The notes: generated by a model not told the origin, from the sequence alone. A DNA stretch of 64,000 nt from Sphingomonas sp. Leaf343 (GCF_001423765.1 NZ_LMPG01000010.1:311220-375219), one strand, 5' to 3'. Shown: positions 15,737-26,074, counted from the stretch's first letter. A program made the numbers and translations.

Positions 15737-17134
15737 ATGACCCTCCGCCTGATCGCGCTCGCCGCGCTGCTGACGCCCGCGCCCCTGCTCGCGCAGGAAC
15801 TCACGCCCGCCGAAACCGCCCGGATCGACACTTTGGTCCGCTCGACGCTGGCCGACACCGGTGTGCCCTCCGCATCGATCGCGGTCGTACGCGGCGGCAA
15901 GCTCGTTCTGGCCAGGGCCTATGGCAAGGCGTCGGAGACGATCCCGGCCGCTCGCGCCGACCTGCCCTACCAGATAGCGTCCATCTCTAAACAGTTCACG
16001 GCGACCGCGCTCCAGTTGCTGGAGGATGACGGCAAGCTGAAGCTGGACGACGCCGTCGCCACCTACATCCCCGGCATCAGCGGCGGCGACCGCATCACCC
16101 TCCGCCAGCTTCTCAGCCACACCTCCGGCCTGCAGGATTACTGGCCTCAGGATTACAGCTTCGCCGCGATGGCGACGCCGGTGACACCGCAACAGATCGT
16201 CGACCGCTGGGCGAAGAAGCCGCTCGATTTCGAACCGGGCACGCAGTGGCAATATTCTAACACCGGCTATGTCGTCGCGGGCATGATCGTGGAAAAGGTC
16301 GCGGGCGTACCCCTGATCGACTTCCTGCAGGCGCGCGTCTTCCGGCCGCTCGGCATGACGGCGATGGATCAGGATCTCGCCGTCGGCCCACGCTATCCAC
16401 AGGGTTACAAGCGGTTCGCGCTCGGCCCCGTCCGCGTCGAAACGCCGGCTGCGCGCGGCTGGCTCTATGCCGCCGGCGAATTGTCGATGTCCGCCGCCGA
16501 TCTCGCCAGATGGGACATCGCACGGATGAACCGCACGCTGCTGCCGCCGGAGGACTGGGTGGAGCAGGAGACGCCGGTCAGGCTGACGGACGGCAGCACC
16601 AACGGCTATGGTCTCGGCATCGGCAATGGCCGCCGGCTCGATCACCGCACGCTGGAACATAGCGGCGAGGCGGTCGGCTTCCTGTCGCAGAACATCGTCT
16701 TTCCGGACGACAAGGCGGCAATCGTCGTCCTGACCAATTCGTGGTTCTCCGACGCCTATGGCCGCATCACCCGCGGGCTTGCGGAGATCGTGTTGCCGAA
16801 GGCGGCAGCCGCCATTTCGGACGATGCCGCCGCACTGGCGAAGGCACGCCGCGTCTACGACCAGCTTCGCGGCGGTACGCTGGACCGCGCGGCCCTGACG
16901 ACCGACGCCAATTACTATTTCACGCCGACCGCGCTGGCCGATTATCGCACCAGCCTCGCCCCGCTCGGCGAGCCGACGAGCTTCGTCGCGACCGGCAAGC
17001 CCGGCCTGCGCGGCGGCTTCGTCCAGCGCGGTTTCCGCGTCACCTATCCAAAGCGATCCTTGTGGATCAGCACCTTCGCCGAACCCGGTCAGGACGGCCG
17101 CTTCGAGCAATTCCTCGTCACCCCGGGCGAATGA
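15737..17134 (+). CDS. Serine hydrolase, beta-lactamase class C / penicillin-binding-like, exported
   Basis: A 465-residue protein with signal peptide (LIALAALLTPAPLLAQ). The serine beta-lactamase fold motifs are SISK (nucleophile Ser and Lys), YSNTGY (Tyr of YxN) and HSGEAVG in place of KTG. The HSG variant is typical of esterase or peptidase members (EstB, D-aminopeptidase types) rather than true beta-lactamases. A C-terminal domain of about 100 residues follows. The stop lies one base before the start of the aminopeptidase gene, so the two genes are likely co-transcribed. Confidence 0.88.
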   Translation: MTLRLIALAALLTPAPLLAQELTPAETARIDTLVRSTLADTGVPSASIAVVRGGKLVLARAYGKASETIPAARADLPYQIASISKQFTATALQLLEDDGKLKLDDAVATYIPGISGGDRITLRQLLSHTSGLQDYWPQDYSFAAMATPVTPQQIVDRWAKKPLDFEPGTQWQYSNTGYVVAGMIVEKVAGVPLIDFLQARVFRPLGMTAMDQDLAVGPRYPQGYKRFALGPVRVETPAARGWLYAAGELSMSAADLARWDIARMNRTLLPPEDWVEQETPVRLTDGSTNGYGLGIGNGRRLDHRTLEHSGEAVGFLSQNIVFPDDKAAIVVLTNSWFSDAYGRITRGLAEIVLPKAAAAISDDAAALAKARRVYDQLRGGTLDRAALTTDANYYFTPTALADYRTSLAPLGEPTSFVATGKPGLRGGFVQRGFRVTYPKRSLWISTFAEPGQDGRFEQFLVTPGE

Positions 17135-17135
17135 C

Positions 17136-18539
17136 ATGACGCGTTTCGACCAGCACCTGATCGCCGACCGTGGCCAGCCCGCCCATGCGATCGAGATCAT
17201 CGCCCCCGCAGCCTGTGACGCATGGCTTGCGGCGCAATCCGCCCGCACCCGCGCCACGCTCGCCGCCCAGCGCTTCACCGGCAAACCCGGTCGCCACGCG
17301 ATCCTCCCCGGCGAGGGAGAGGCGTGGAGCGTGGTCGCGGTCGTCGATCAACCGGGCGCCCTGTGGTCGCTCGCCGCCCTGCCCGCTGCGTTGCCGCCCG
17401 GCACCTACCGCGCCTCGACCGGCGGCGGCGAGTTCGGCTGGCTGCTCGGGCAATACCGGTTCGACCGCTACAAACCGGCCGACGACGCCGAACCGCGCAT
17501 CCTGCTGACAGCGGACGCCGCCACTCTGCCGGAGACGCTCCGGCTGGCGGAGGCGACCGGGTGGGTCCGCGATCTCGTCAACACGCCCGCGTCCGATTGC
17601 GGCCCCGCCGATCTGGAAGCCGCCGCGGAAACGCTCGCGAAGCGCCACGGCGCGCATGTCGTCGTCCGTCGCGGCGACGAACTGGAACAGGGCTATCCGA
17701 TGATCCACGCGGTCGGCAAGGCCGCCGCCCGCGACCGCGCCCCGCGCCTGATCGAACTCCACTGGGGCGATCCGCAGGCCCCCCGTATCGCGCTGGTCGG
17801 CAAGGGCGTCTGCTTCGACACCGGCGGTCTCGACATCAAGCCGTCCGCCGGCATGCGCCTGATGAAGAAGGATATGGGCGGTGCGGCGCACGCGCTGGCG
17901 CTGGCCGATCTCGTCATGGCCGCGCGCCTGCCGGTGCGGCTCCACCTGCTGATCCCGGCGGTGGAGAATGCGATCGCCGGCGACGCCTTCCGCCCCGGCG
18001 ACATACTCAGGACGCGCGCGGGCCTGACGGTGGAGAACACCAACACGGATGCGGAGGGTCGCCTCGTGCTGGGCGATGCGCTGACCCGCGCCGGCGAGGA
18101 ATATCCCGAACTCGTCCTCGATTTCGCGACCCTGACCGGTGCGGCGCGTGTCGCGCTCGGCCCCGATCTGCCGCCGCTGTTCACCGACGACGAGGCGCTC
18201 GCCGCCGACCTTCTCGCCGCTGGTCGCGATCATACCGACCCGATGTGGCGGCTACCCTTGTGGGATGGCTATGACGAGATGCTGAAGTCGGATGTCGCCG
18301 ACCTCGTCAACGCCCCCGACGGCGGTTTCGCAGGGGCGATCACCGCAGCGCTGTTCCTTCGTCGCTTCGCCCCGCAGGACGCTGCATGGGCGCATCTCGA
18401 CGTGTTCGCGTGGCGGCCGGGCGCGAAGCCCGGTCGGCCCAAAGGCGGCGACGCCTATGCGTTGCGCGCCGCCTTCGCGGTCCTGAAAAAGCGTTACGTC
18501 GCGGGCGCGAGCGGCGTGCCCGAACGCTCGCACACGTAA
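17136..18539 (+). CDS. M17 leucyl aminopeptidase family protein
   Basis: A 467-residue cytoplasmic dimetal aminopeptidase. Key signatures are VGKGVCFDTGGLDIKPS (metal-binding Lys and Asp), MKKDMGGAAHAL and the M17 hallmark NTDAEGRLVLGDAL. The N-terminal non-catalytic domain is short, as in the PepB/LAP-like group. It follows the serine hydrolase by one base. Its 3' end overlaps the convergent lipoprotein gene by 46 bases. Confidence 0.92.
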   Translation: MTRFDQHLIADRGQPAHAIEIIAPAACDAWLAAQSARTRATLAAQRFTGKPGRHAILPGEGEAWSVVAVVDQPGALWSLAALPAALPPGTYRASTGGGEFGWLLGQYRFDRYKPADDAEPRILLTADAATLPETLRLAEATGWVRDLVNTPASDCGPADLEAAAETLAKRHGAHVVVRRGDELEQGYPMIHAVGKAAARDRAPRLIELHWGDPQAPRIALVGKGVCFDTGGLDIKPSAGMRLMKKDMGGAAHALALADLVMAARLPVRLHLLIPAVENAIAGDAFRPGDILRTRAGLTVENTNTDAEGRLVLGDALTRAGEEYPELVLDFATLTGAARVALGPDLPPLFTDDEALAADLLAAGRDHTDPMWRLPLWDGYDEMLKSDVADLVNAPDGGFAGAITAALFLRRFAPQDAAWAHLDVFAWRPGAKPGRPKGGDAYALRAAFAVLKKRYVAGASGVPERSHT

Positions 18540-18961
18540 CGCGCCATCTCCTCGCGCAGCGGCAGGCCGGCGACCGGGCGCAGCGGCCCGTCATGCGCGT
18601 GGTCGACCTCGACCCGGTCGCGCCGGTCGCCGACGCCCAGCACGTGGAACAGCCGGCTGGAGCAATCGACCTCCGCGCGGGCATAGGCGACGCGATCGCC
18701 CCGCTCCTGCCGGATGATCGCAACGATCGTGCCCGTCACCGTCTTGCGCTCGCGAAGCAGGAAATAGCGCGACGCGGTATCCGACGGGGTCGGGATGCGC
18801 GTGCCCTTTACCCGAAGGTCGGACGGAGCCCGCCCGGCCACATCGGTCTCGACGAGGTTGCGGAGTACGACCGTCCCGTTATCCTGCTCGTTTCCCGGTG
18901 CTTCCGCCGTGTTGCACGCGCCCAGCGCCGCCATTGCGACGATCGTAGCCCAAATCCGCAT
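18494..18961 (-). CDS. Small putative lipoprotein
   Basis: A 155-residue protein with a lipobox (AALGAC, lipid-anchored Cys16). The mature part has no recognised domain; it contains two further cysteines (EVDCSS and RYVCER) and mixed strands (TVTGTIVAIIRQERGDR). Probably anchored in the envelope. Function unknown. Its end overlaps the aminopeptidase gene in the opposite direction. Confidence 0.6.
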   Translation of the reverse strand: MRIWATIVAMAALGACNTAEAPGNEQDNGTVVLRNLVETDVAGRAPSDLRVKGTRIPTPSDTASRYFLLRERKTVTGTIVAIIRQERGDRVAYARAEVDCSSRLFHVLGVGDRRDRVEVDHAHDGPLRPVAGLPLREEMARYVCERSGTPLAPAT

Positions 18962-19040
18962 CGTTTGATGAACTCCTTGTCATCTTTCCTTGCCCGCGGA
19001 GGGCCGAACTCGCAAGCGCCCGGTTCGATCCTGACCGAAA

Positions 19041-19607
19041 TCAGGTCTTGCCGCCCGGCCGTACGCGCGCCGGATTGCCGACCACCGTCGCCCCCGCCGG
19101 CACGTCGCGCGTCACCACGCTGCCCGCGCCGACGATCGCATCGTTGCCGATCGTCACGCCGGGCAGGATGATCGCGCCGCCGCCGATCCACACGTTCGCG
19201 CCGATCGTCACCGGCCGGCCCAGCTCCAGCATCTGCCGCCGCTGTTCGGGATCGCGCGGATGATCGGCGGTCAGGATCTGCACGCCCGGCCCGATCTGCG
19301 TCATCGCACCGATCTCGACCCGCACGACATCCAGTATGACCGCCCCGAAGTTCAGGAACACGCCGTCGCCCACCGCGATATTATACCCGTAATCGCAATG
19401 GAATGGCGGCCGGATCGTCACGCCGCGCCCGACGCTCGCGAACATCGCGCGCAGCAACGCCTCTCGCGTGTCCGGCTCGGCCAGCGCCGCATTGTACCGG
19501 ACCATCCACGCCGCCGCCGCCCGCGCATCGGCCTGCAACTCCGGATCGTCGGCGTTGTACAGGTCGCCGACCAGCATCCGCTGTTTCTGGCTGCGCGGAT
19601 CAGTCAT
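19041..19607 (-). CDS. Sugar O-acetyltransferase (maltose/galactoside acetyltransferase, NodL/LacA type)
   Basis: A 188-residue left-handed beta-helix enzyme. The N-terminal cap motif (QKQRMLVGDLYNADDPEL) is the maltose acetyltransferase domain, followed by hexapeptide repeats such as NIAVGDGVFLNFGAVILD, the active-site His of LTADHPRDPEQR, and IGANVWIGGGAIILPGVTIG. It would transfer acetyl from acetyl-CoA to a sugar hydroxyl. Its first bases overlap the end of tpiA by 8 bases, so the two are co-transcribed. Confidence 0.9.
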   Translation of the reverse strand: MTDPRSQKQRMLVGDLYNADDPELQADARAAAAWMVRYNAALAEPDTREALLRAMFASVGRGVTIRPPFHCDYGYNIAVGDGVFLNFGAVILDVVRVEIGAMTQIGPGVQILTADHPRDPEQRRQMLELGRPVTIGANVWIGGGAIILPGVTIGNDAIVGAGSVVTRDVPAGATVVGNPARVRPGGKT

Positions 19608-20349
19608 GGATGCCCGCCGCCGCCTCGATGATCGGCACGAACTTCGCCGCGGTCAGGCTGGCGCCGCCGACCAGCGCGCCGTCGACATTCTCGCAAGCCA
19701 GGATCGCACCCGCATTGCCGCCGACGACGGAGCCGCCGTACAGGATGCGGATAGCGTCCGCCGCATCGCCGACCATATGCCGCAGCTTGGCCCGCGCGAT
19801 CGCATGGATCGCCGCGATCTCGTCCAGCGTCGGCGTCCGCCCGGTCCCGATCGCCCAGCGCGGTTCGTAGGCCAGCGTGAACCAGTCGCCGGTCGCGTTG
19901 TCCGGCACCGACTTCTCGATCTGCGCCTGCACCACCCGCTCGGCGCGGCCGGCGTCGCGCTCGGCCTCCGTCTCTCCGCAGCACAGGATCACGTCCAGCC
20001 CGTTGCGATACGCCGCCGCCGCCTTCGCCCAGGCATCGTGGCTCGTCTCGTGCTGGTCCGCGCGGCGCTCCGAATGGCCCGCAATGGTGAAGCGCGCGCC
20101 CGCCTCCCGCACCATCGCAGCCGAAACGCAGCCCGTGTGCGCGCCCGAATCGGCCTCGTGCACATCCTCCGCACCGATGGCCAGATCGGCCACCCGCGAC
20201 GCCGCGGAATCGATCAGCGTGAACGGCACCGCCACCGCGACATCGACGCCCGGCGCGGCGCGGGCCGCCGCCGCGATACCGTCCAGCTCAGCGAGCGACG
20301 CCCGCGTACCGTTCATCTTCCAGTTCCCCGCCACCAGCTTGCGCCGCAT
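19600..20349 (-). CDS. tpiA: Triosephosphate isomerase
   Basis: A 249-residue TIM barrel that interconverts dihydroxyacetone phosphate and glyceraldehyde 3-phosphate in glycolysis. Catalytic residues are all visible: Lys in AGNWKMNG, His in IAGHSERR, Glu in AYEPRWAIGTG; phosphate-binding GGSVVGGNA is near the end. Standard length and start. Divergent from the PpiD-like gene, a gene order usual in sphingomonads. Confidence 0.97.
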   Translation of the reverse strand: MRRKLVAGNWKMNGTRASLAELDGIAAAARAAPGVDVAVAVPFTLIDSAASRVADLAIGAEDVHEADSGAHTGCVSAAMVREAGARFTIAGHSERRADQHETSHDAWAKAAAAYRNGLDVILCCGETEAERDAGRAERVVQAQIEKSVPDNATGDWFTLAYEPRWAIGTGRTPTLDEIAAIHAIARAKLRHMVGDAADAIRILYGGSVVGGNAGAILACENVDGALVGGASLTAAKFVPIIEAAAGIHD

Positions 20350-20409
20350 CCGTCCGTCTCCCGCCCTTGGTTGCCACCGGCACTAACGGCACCGTCCCCG
20401 CGCACAAGC

Positions 20410-20437
20410 TTGAAGCCGCCCCGTCACCTGCTAAAGC
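20410..20437 (+). promoter_or_regulatory. Possible sigma-70 promoter for the PpiD-like/trpE unit
   Basis: TTGAAG, 16 bases, TAAAGC in the divergent region, 28 bases before the start codon. Only moderate likeness to consensus. Confidence 0.3.
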
Positions 20438-20465
20438 GTCCCGGATTCCTTCAGATCGGTCGTTC

Positions 20466-22397
20466 ATGCTCAGCTTCTTTCGCCGCATCATCAATTCCAG
20501 GGTGGGATTCATCGTCACCTTCGTGGTGCTCGGCGTCATCGCCCTCGCCTTCGCGGCGGGCGACGTCACCAACCTGTCCACGGGTTCGGGCGGGCTGACC
20601 GGCAACGACGTGGCGAAAGTCGGCGGCAAGGACATCACCGTCGCCGACCTGACCACCCGCGCCAATGACGAGCTTCAGGTCGCGCGTCAGCAACAGCCGA
20701 CGCTCGACATGGCCGGCTTCGTTGCCGCCGGTGGGTTCGACGGCACGCTGCAACGGCTCATCACCACCTCTGCGCTGGAGGAGTTCGGCCGCGATCAGGG
20801 CATGGTCGTCAGCAAGCGCGCGGTCGATGGCCAGATCGCCAGCATCCCCGCGCTTCAGGGACCGAACGGACAGTTCGACGAGACGCTCTATCGCCGCATC
20901 CTGGCCGAGCGGAAACTGACCGACCAGCAGGTCCGCGCCGATATCGTCCGCGACACGCTGGTCGCGCAGCTGACCGGCCCCACGATCGGTGCGTCGCAGA
21001 TCCCGCAACAGGTCGCGATCCCCTATGCCAGCCTGCTGCTCGAAAAGCGCGCCGGCCTGATCGGCTTCGTTCCCGCCGCCGCCGTGCCCGCCGGCCCCGC
21101 CCCGACCGATGCCGAACTGCAGACCTTCTACGGCCGCAACCTGAACCGCTATTCGGTGCCGGAACGCCGCACGATCCGCTACGCCGTCGTCACGCCCGCG
21201 TCGGTCGCCGCCAGCGCCAAGCCCACCGATGCGGAGATCGCGCAGGCATACAACCGGAACAAGGCGCAGTATCAGCCGACCGAGAAGCGCACGATCCGTC
21301 AGGTCATCGTCGCCGATCAGGCCGGGGCGACCGCGCTCGCCGCCAAGGTCCGCGCCGGCACGCCGATCGCCGCCGCCGCGACGCAGGCCGGCCTCGAAGC
21401 CGCGCTGATCGAGGGCACGACCAGGACCGGTTACGCGAAGCAGGCGAACGCCGCGATCGCCGATCAGGTCTTCGCCGCCGCCCGCGACGCCGTCGTCGGC
21501 CCCGTCAAGGGACCACTGGGCTTCCTCGTGGCGCGCGTTGAATCGATCGAGCAGGTTCCCGGCCGCACGCTGGCGCAGGTTCGCAACGAGATCGCCGCCG
21601 ACCTGTCCAAGCGAAAGGGCACGGAGGCGTTGTCGAACGTCCACGACAAGATCGACGACGCGCTGGTCGCCGATGCCACCTTCGACGAGGTCGCGAAGGA
21701 CGGGTCGCTCCAGCCGCAGACCACGCCCGCCGTCACGGCGCAGGGTGTCGATCCGCTGACGGGGGCGAAAATTGATCCGGCGTTGACGGCCGTCGTCACC
21801 GCCGCCTTCTCGGCCACCGACGGCGATCCGCCGCAGCTGGTCCAGACCGCACCCGACGGCAGCTTCGCGGTCGTCGCGGTGGGCGCGATCAGCCCGGCGG
21901 CACCGCGCCCGCTCGCCCAGATCCGCGACCGCGTCGCCGCCGACTTCACCGCCGACCGTCGCCGTCAGGCGGCCCGCCGGCTCGCCGGTCAGGTCCTCGC
22001 CAAGGTCAATGGCGGCACGGCCCTGCCTCAGGCGCTCGCCGCCGCCGGTGCACCCGCACCGCGTCCGATCAGCGCGACCCGTGCCCAGCTGGCACAGGCG
22101 CAGGGCGGCGCGGAGCCGGCCCTCGCGCTCATGTTCAGCATGGCGCAGGGATCGGCGAAGCTGCTCGAGGCACCACAGGGTGCCGGCTGGATGATCGTCA
22201 AGCTGAACCAGATCGAACGCGCCGATGCCAGCCGCAATCCGGCCGCCGTCGCCGGTGCCCGCGGCGACATCGCCCGGCTCGCCGGACGGGAGCTGGCGGA
22301 GCAGTTCGCCCGCGCCGCGCGCAACGAACTGGGCGTGAAGATCGACAGCAACGCCGTCGCCCGCGTCCGCAAGGACCTGACCGGCGCCGGCAACTGA
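20466..22397 (+). CDS. PpiD-like periplasmic foldase (SurA N-terminal and parvulin-type PPIase domains)
   Basis: A 643-residue inner-membrane-anchored chaperone. A cytoplasmic basic start (MLSFFRRIINSRVG) leads into one transmembrane helix (FIVTFVVLGVIALAFAAG). A SurA_N-like domain follows (VAKVGGKDITVADLTTRAND and LITTSALEEFGRDQGMVVS), then a parvulin-like region (AQYQPTEKRTIRQVIVADQ, DAVVGPVKGPLGFLVARVES), then a second, diverged repeat. It helps fold outer-membrane and secreted proteins at the Sec exit. Ten bases separate it from trpE. Confidence 0.88.
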   Translation: MLSFFRRIINSRVGFIVTFVVLGVIALAFAAGDVTNLSTGSGGLTGNDVAKVGGKDITVADLTTRANDELQVARQQQPTLDMAGFVAAGGFDGTLQRLITTSALEEFGRDQGMVVSKRAVDGQIASIPALQGPNGQFDETLYRRILAERKLTDQQVRADIVRDTLVAQLTGPTIGASQIPQQVAIPYASLLLEKRAGLIGFVPAAAVPAGPAPTDAELQTFYGRNLNRYSVPERRTIRYAVVTPASVAASAKPTDAEIAQAYNRNKAQYQPTEKRTIRQVIVADQAGATALAAKVRAGTPIAAAATQAGLEAALIEGTTRTGYAKQANAAIADQVFAAARDAVVGPVKGPLGFLVARVESIEQVPGRTLAQVRNEIAADLSKRKGTEALSNVHDKIDDALVADATFDEVAKDGSLQPQTTPAVTAQGVDPLTGAKIDPALTAVVTAAFSATDGDPPQLVQTAPDGSFAVVAVGAISPAAPRPLAQIRDRVAADFTADRRRQAARRLAGQVLAKVNGGTALPQALAAAGAPAPRPISATRAQLAQAQGGAEPALALMFSMAQGSAKLLEAPQGAGWMIVKLNQIERADASRNPAAVAGARGDIARLAGRELAEQFARAARNELGVKIDSNAVARVRKDLTGAGN

Positions 22398-22407
22398 TCG
22401 CCGGAGC

Positions 22408-23901
22408 ATGAACGCGGCACGGGACACGCTGGCGGCCGGCCGGCCCGCGATGATCTGGCGGCGGCAGGTGGCGGATACTGAAACCCCCGTCGCCGCCGCG
22501 CTCAAGCTGATCGAGCCGGGCCGTGGCGATTTCCTGCTCGAATCGGTCGAAGGCGGCGCGATCCGCGGTCGCCACAGCATCATCGGCCTCGCCCCCGATC
22601 TCGTCTTTCGCGCGCACGGCCAGACCGCCGCCATCAACCGACGCTGGCCGTACGATCGCGATGCCTTCGAACCGTGCGCACAGCCGACGCTGGGCGCGCT
22701 GCGCAGCCTCGTCGCCGATTGCCGGGCGGAGGTCGATCCGGCCCTGCCCCGCGCATTGACCTGTCTGGTCGGGTACTTCGGGTACGAGACGGTCGGGCTG
22801 GTCGAGGATCTGCCGCAGCCCGCTGCCGATCCGCTCGGCCTGCCCGACATGATGTTCGTGCGGCCGACCATCCTGCTGGTGTTCGATCGCCTCGCCGACA
22901 CGCTCTACCTGATCGCGCCCGCCTGGCCGGACCTCGCGCGCGATGCCGACGCGATCGTCGCCGAGGCAGAGGGCCGGCTGGATGCCCTCGCCGCGCGCCT
23001 GGCTGCGACGCATCTGCCCGCGCCCGTACGCGCCGACGCGCCGGAACCCGCCTACACCCCCGCGCTCCCGCCCGGCCGCTATGGCGAGATGGTCGCCGCC
23101 GCGAAGGAGTACATCGCGGCCGGAGACATTTTTCAGGTCGTGCTGGCGCAGCGTTTCTCCGCGCCCTTCGCGCTGCCGCCATTCGAGCTGTATCGCTCGC
23201 TGCGGCGGATCAACCCGTCGCCCTTCCTGTACCATCTCGACCTGCCCGGCTTCGCGCTGATCGGGTCCAGCCCGGAAATCCTCGTCCGCGTTCGCGACGG
23301 GGAGATTACCGTCCGTCCGATCGCGGGCACCCGCCCGCGCGGCAAGACCGCCGCCGAGGACGAGGCGAACCGCGCGTCGCTGCTCGCCGACCCGAAGGAG
23401 CGCGCCGAACACCTGATGCTGCTCGACCTCGGCCGCAACGACGCCGGTCGCGCCGCATCGCCGGGCAGCGTGCGCGTGACCGACAGCTACACCGTCGAAC
23501 TCTACAGCCACGTCATGCACATCGTCTCGAACGTCACCGCGCGTCTGGCCGACGATCGCGACGCGCTCGATGCGATGTTCGCCGGCTTTCCCGCCGGCAC
23601 CGTCAGCGGCGCACCCAAGGTCCGCGCCTGCCAGATCATCGCCGAACTGGAGCCCGAACGCCGCGGCGCATATGCGGGTGGTGTCGGCTATTTTTCGCCC
23701 GACGGCTCGCTCGACAGCTGCATCGTGCTCAGGACCGCGGTGGTGAAGGATGGGACGATCCACGTGCAGGCCGGTGCAGGAATCGTCGCGGACTCCATCC
23801 CCGAATACGAGCAGCGCGAATGCGAGGCCAAGGCTGGCGCGATCCTCGCGGCTGCGCGCGAAGCGATGTCACGCGCTGGCGAGGGCGGGTTCGGCCAGTA
23901 G
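22408..23901 (+). CDS. trpE: Anthranilate synthase component I
   Basis: A 497-residue chorismate-binding enzyme. With TrpG it makes anthranilate from chorismate, the first step of tryptophan synthesis. Evident are the N-terminal feedback-type motif (FLLESVEGG), IAAGDIFQVVLAQRFSAPF, SSPEILVRVRDGEITVRPIA, the active-site run AGTRPRGKTAAEDEANRA, and PAGTVSGAPKVRACQIIAEL. There is no leader peptide, as only ten bases part it from the PpiD-like gene. The glutaminase partner lies about 600 bases on, after an antisense gene. Confidence 0.95.
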   Translation: MNAARDTLAAGRPAMIWRRQVADTETPVAAALKLIEPGRGDFLLESVEGGAIRGRHSIIGLAPDLVFRAHGQTAAINRRWPYDRDAFEPCAQPTLGALRSLVADCRAEVDPALPRALTCLVGYFGYETVGLVEDLPQPAADPLGLPDMMFVRPTILLVFDRLADTLYLIAPAWPDLARDADAIVAEAEGRLDALAARLAATHLPAPVRADAPEPAYTPALPPGRYGEMVAAAKEYIAAGDIFQVVLAQRFSAPFALPPFELYRSLRRINPSPFLYHLDLPGFALIGSSPEILVRVRDGEITVRPIAGTRPRGKTAAEDEANRASLLADPKERAEHLMLLDLGRNDAGRAASPGSVRVTDSYTVELYSHVMHIVSNVTARLADDRDALDAMFAGFPAGTVSGAPKVRACQIIAELEPERRGAYAGGVGYFSPDGSLDSCIVLRTAVVKDGTIHVQAGAGIVADSIPEYEQRECEAKAGAILAAAREAMSRAGEGGFGQ

Positions 23902-23945
23902 CCCTTCTTCTTTCTCCCGTCTCGGGGGATGGGGTAAGGCAGACC

Positions 23946-24353
23946 TCAGGGAACGACTCGCTCCGCCGCCTGCTTCGCCCGCTGCTCCGCCGCCCAGCGA
24001 CGGTTCGCCTGCAACGAACACCCGGATTGCGCCGCAACGCCGTTCGGTGAACAAGTGTTGGGCAAGCCCGACGCCACCCTCTGCGTCTGCTCGCCGTCTG
24101 CCGCCCGTGCTGCCCAACTGGAATTTGGCACCGACACCGGCCCGGTATCGCGCAGCGCCGGGGGAATGCGGTACGGCTCACCAGCGCGCGAACATACGAT
24201 CACCTCGTCACCGGTTGATTGCGGACATTGCTGGCCATCGGCGAGTTGCACGCTGCGGATCCGCTGCGGCGGCTGACCCGTCTCGGCCTGCTGCGCGAAC
24301 CCGGCACCCGGCACGGCCAACAGCATCGCGGCGACAAACAGGCTAGACTTCAT
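23946..24353 (-). CDS. Hypothetical exported protein, 135 residues
   Basis: A signal peptide ([20 protein letters not shown]) precedes a mature chain with cysteines in [20 protein letters not shown] and [17 protein letters not shown], and a Tyr-Arg-Ile-Pro segment ([16 protein letters not shown]). The spacing CPxxxGDEVIVC recurs in small exported proteins of sphingomonads with no known role. It lies antisense inside the trp cluster, between trpE and trpG. Confidence 0.6.
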   Translation of the reverse strand: MKSSLFVAAMLLAVPGAGFAQQAETGQPPQRIRSVQLADGQQCPQSTGDEVIVCSRAGEPYRIPPALRDTGPVSVPNSSWAARAADGEQTQRVASGLPNTCSPNGVAAQSGCSLQANRRWAAEQRAKQAAERVVP

Positions 24354-24497
24354 GATCGGCACTCCTTCGAACGATACAACGTCGCGGACGCCGCATGGCT
24401 CCGCGCTGAACGGGCGCGTGCGGGCTGGATATTGCCAAGATATTTCGCTGCCCAGACCGATGTTGCGTGCGGGTCCGCATCGGCTATGGCGGCGGCC

Positions 24498-25082
24498 ATG
24501 ATCCTCGTAATCGACAATTACGACAGCTTCACCTGGAACCTCGTCCACTATCTGATGGAACTGGGAACAGAGGTGGAGGTCGTGCGCAACGACGCCATTT
24601 CGGCGGGGCAGGCGCTGTCGTCGGGGGCGGAGGCGTTCCTGATATCGCCCGGCCCCTGCACGCCGACGCAGGCGGGTGTCAGCCTCGACCTCGTCGCTGC
24701 CGCCGCCGACGCGGGTCGGCCGCTGCTCGGCGTCTGTCTCGGCCATCAGGCGATCGGCCAGCATTTCGGCGGCAAGGTCGAACGCGGCGGCCTGATGCAC
24801 GGCAAGACCTCGCCCGTGCTGCACGACGGCAGCGGCATGTTCGCCGGGCTTCCGTCGCCATTCACCGCCACCCGTTATCACTCGCTGATCGTCAACGACG
24901 TGCCCGACACGCTGCTCGTCAACGCCCGCGCGGAGGACGGCACCGTCATGGGCTTCCGCCACGCGACGCTGCCGATCCACGGCGTTCAGTTCCATCCCGA
25001 AAGCATCGCCACCGAACATGGCCACGCGATGCTCGCCAACTTCCTGCGCGACGCCGGCATCCAAGTGACCGAGCGCGCATGA
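24498..25082 (+). CDS. trpG: Anthranilate synthase component II / aminodeoxychorismate synthase glutaminase
   Basis: A 194-residue class I glutamine amidotransferase that releases ammonia for TrpE and possibly PabB. Starts with [18 protein letters not shown]; oxyanion SPGPCTP; nucleophile Cys in [11 protein letters not shown]; His and Glu in [14 protein letters not shown]. An ATG four codons upstream is an alternative start. Its stop overlaps the trpD start (ATGA). Confidence 0.94.
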   Translation: MILVIDNYDSFTWNLVHYLMELGTEVEVVRNDAISAGQALSSGAEAFLISPGPCTPTQAGVSLDLVAAAADAGRPLLGVCLGHQAIGQHFGGKVERGGLMHGKTSPVLHDGSGMFAGLPSPFTATRYHSLIVNDVPDTLLVNARAEDGTVMGFRHATLPIHGVQFHPESIATEHGHAMLANFLRDAGIQVTERA

Positions 25083-26074
25083 CGACGCTCGCGCTGCTGC
25101 CGTCGACCGACAGCCCGCTGTCTCGCGAAAGCGCCGCCGCCGCCTTCGCCGACGTGCTCGACGGTCGCGCCAGCAACGAGGCGATCGCCGCCTTTCTGAT
25201 CGGCCTGACCGAGCGTGGCGAAACCTCGATCGAGATCGCGGAAGCGGCTCGCGCGTTGCGTGCCCGCCTGATCCCGATCGAGGCACCCGCCGGTGCAATC
25301 GACGTGTGCGGTACCGGCGGCGACGGCCACCACACGCTCAACGTCTCCACCGCCGTCGCGCTGATCGTCGCCGCGACCGGCGTGCCCGTCGCCAAGAATG
25401 GCAACCGCGCCGCGTCGTCCAAGGCGGGAGCGGCGGACACGCTGGAGGCACTCGGCCTCGACATGGCCGCAGCGGGCGCGTCGGCGGAGGCGAGCCTGCG
25501 CGACATCGGCATCTGTTTCCTCTTCGCCGCCAACCACCATCCGGCGATGCGCCGCATCACTCCGATCCGCCGCGCGATCGGCCGCCGCACGATCTTCAAC
25601 CTGATGGGACCGCTCGCCAATCCCGCGCACGTCACCCGCCAGCTGATCGGCATCGCGCGCCCCGACTATGCCACGCTCTACGCCGACGTGCTGGAGCAGC
25701 TCGGCACCGAAGCGTCGTTCGTCGTTTCCGGCGAGGAGGGGCTGGACGAACTGTCCGGCGCCGGCCCCAGCGTCGTCGTATCGGTGGGCAGCGCCTCGCT
25801 CCCCTCCCGCGTCGTGCCCGAGGACGCCGGCCTCCCCCGCTCTCCCGTCGAGGCGATCCGCGGTGGCGATGCCGCGCACAACGCCCTCGCGCTCCGCCGC
25901 CTGCTCGCCGGCGAACACAGCGCCTATCGCGACGCCGTCCTGCTCAACGCTGCCGCCGCGCTGCTGCTGGCGGGCAAGGCCCCGACCCTGACGGACGGCG
26001 CGACGCTCGCCGCCGAGACGATCGACCGCGGCGACGCCAACGCGCTGCTCGACCGCTGGATCGCTTACGCATGA
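25079..26074 (+). CDS. trpD: Anthranilate phosphoribosyltransferase
   Basis: A 331-residue enzyme joining anthranilate to phosphoribosyl pyrophosphate. The PRPP-binding loop is [52 protein letters not shown] and GLDELS are characteristic. Coupled to both trpG and trpC by four-base ATGA overlaps, so the three are one translational unit. Confidence 0.96.
   Translation: MTTLALLPSTDSPLSRESAAAAFADVLDGRASNEAIAAFLIGLTERGETSIEIAEAARALRARLIPIEAPAGAIDVCGTGGDGHHTLNVSTAVALIVAATGVPVAKNGNRAASSKAGAADTLEALGLDMAAAGASAEASLRDIGICFLFAANHHPAMRRITPIRRAIGRRTIFNLMGPLANPAHVTRQLIGIARPDYATLYADVLEQLGTEASFVVSGEEGLDELSGAGPSVVVSVGSASLPSRVVPEDAGLPRSPVEAIRGGDAAHNALALRRLLAGEHSAYRDAVLLNAAAALLLAGKAPTLTDGATLAAETIDRGDANALLDRWIAYA

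Noticed and set aside
22398..22407. Attenuator or leader peptide before trpE
   Set aside because: Only ten bases separate trpE from the preceding gene, leaving no space for one.
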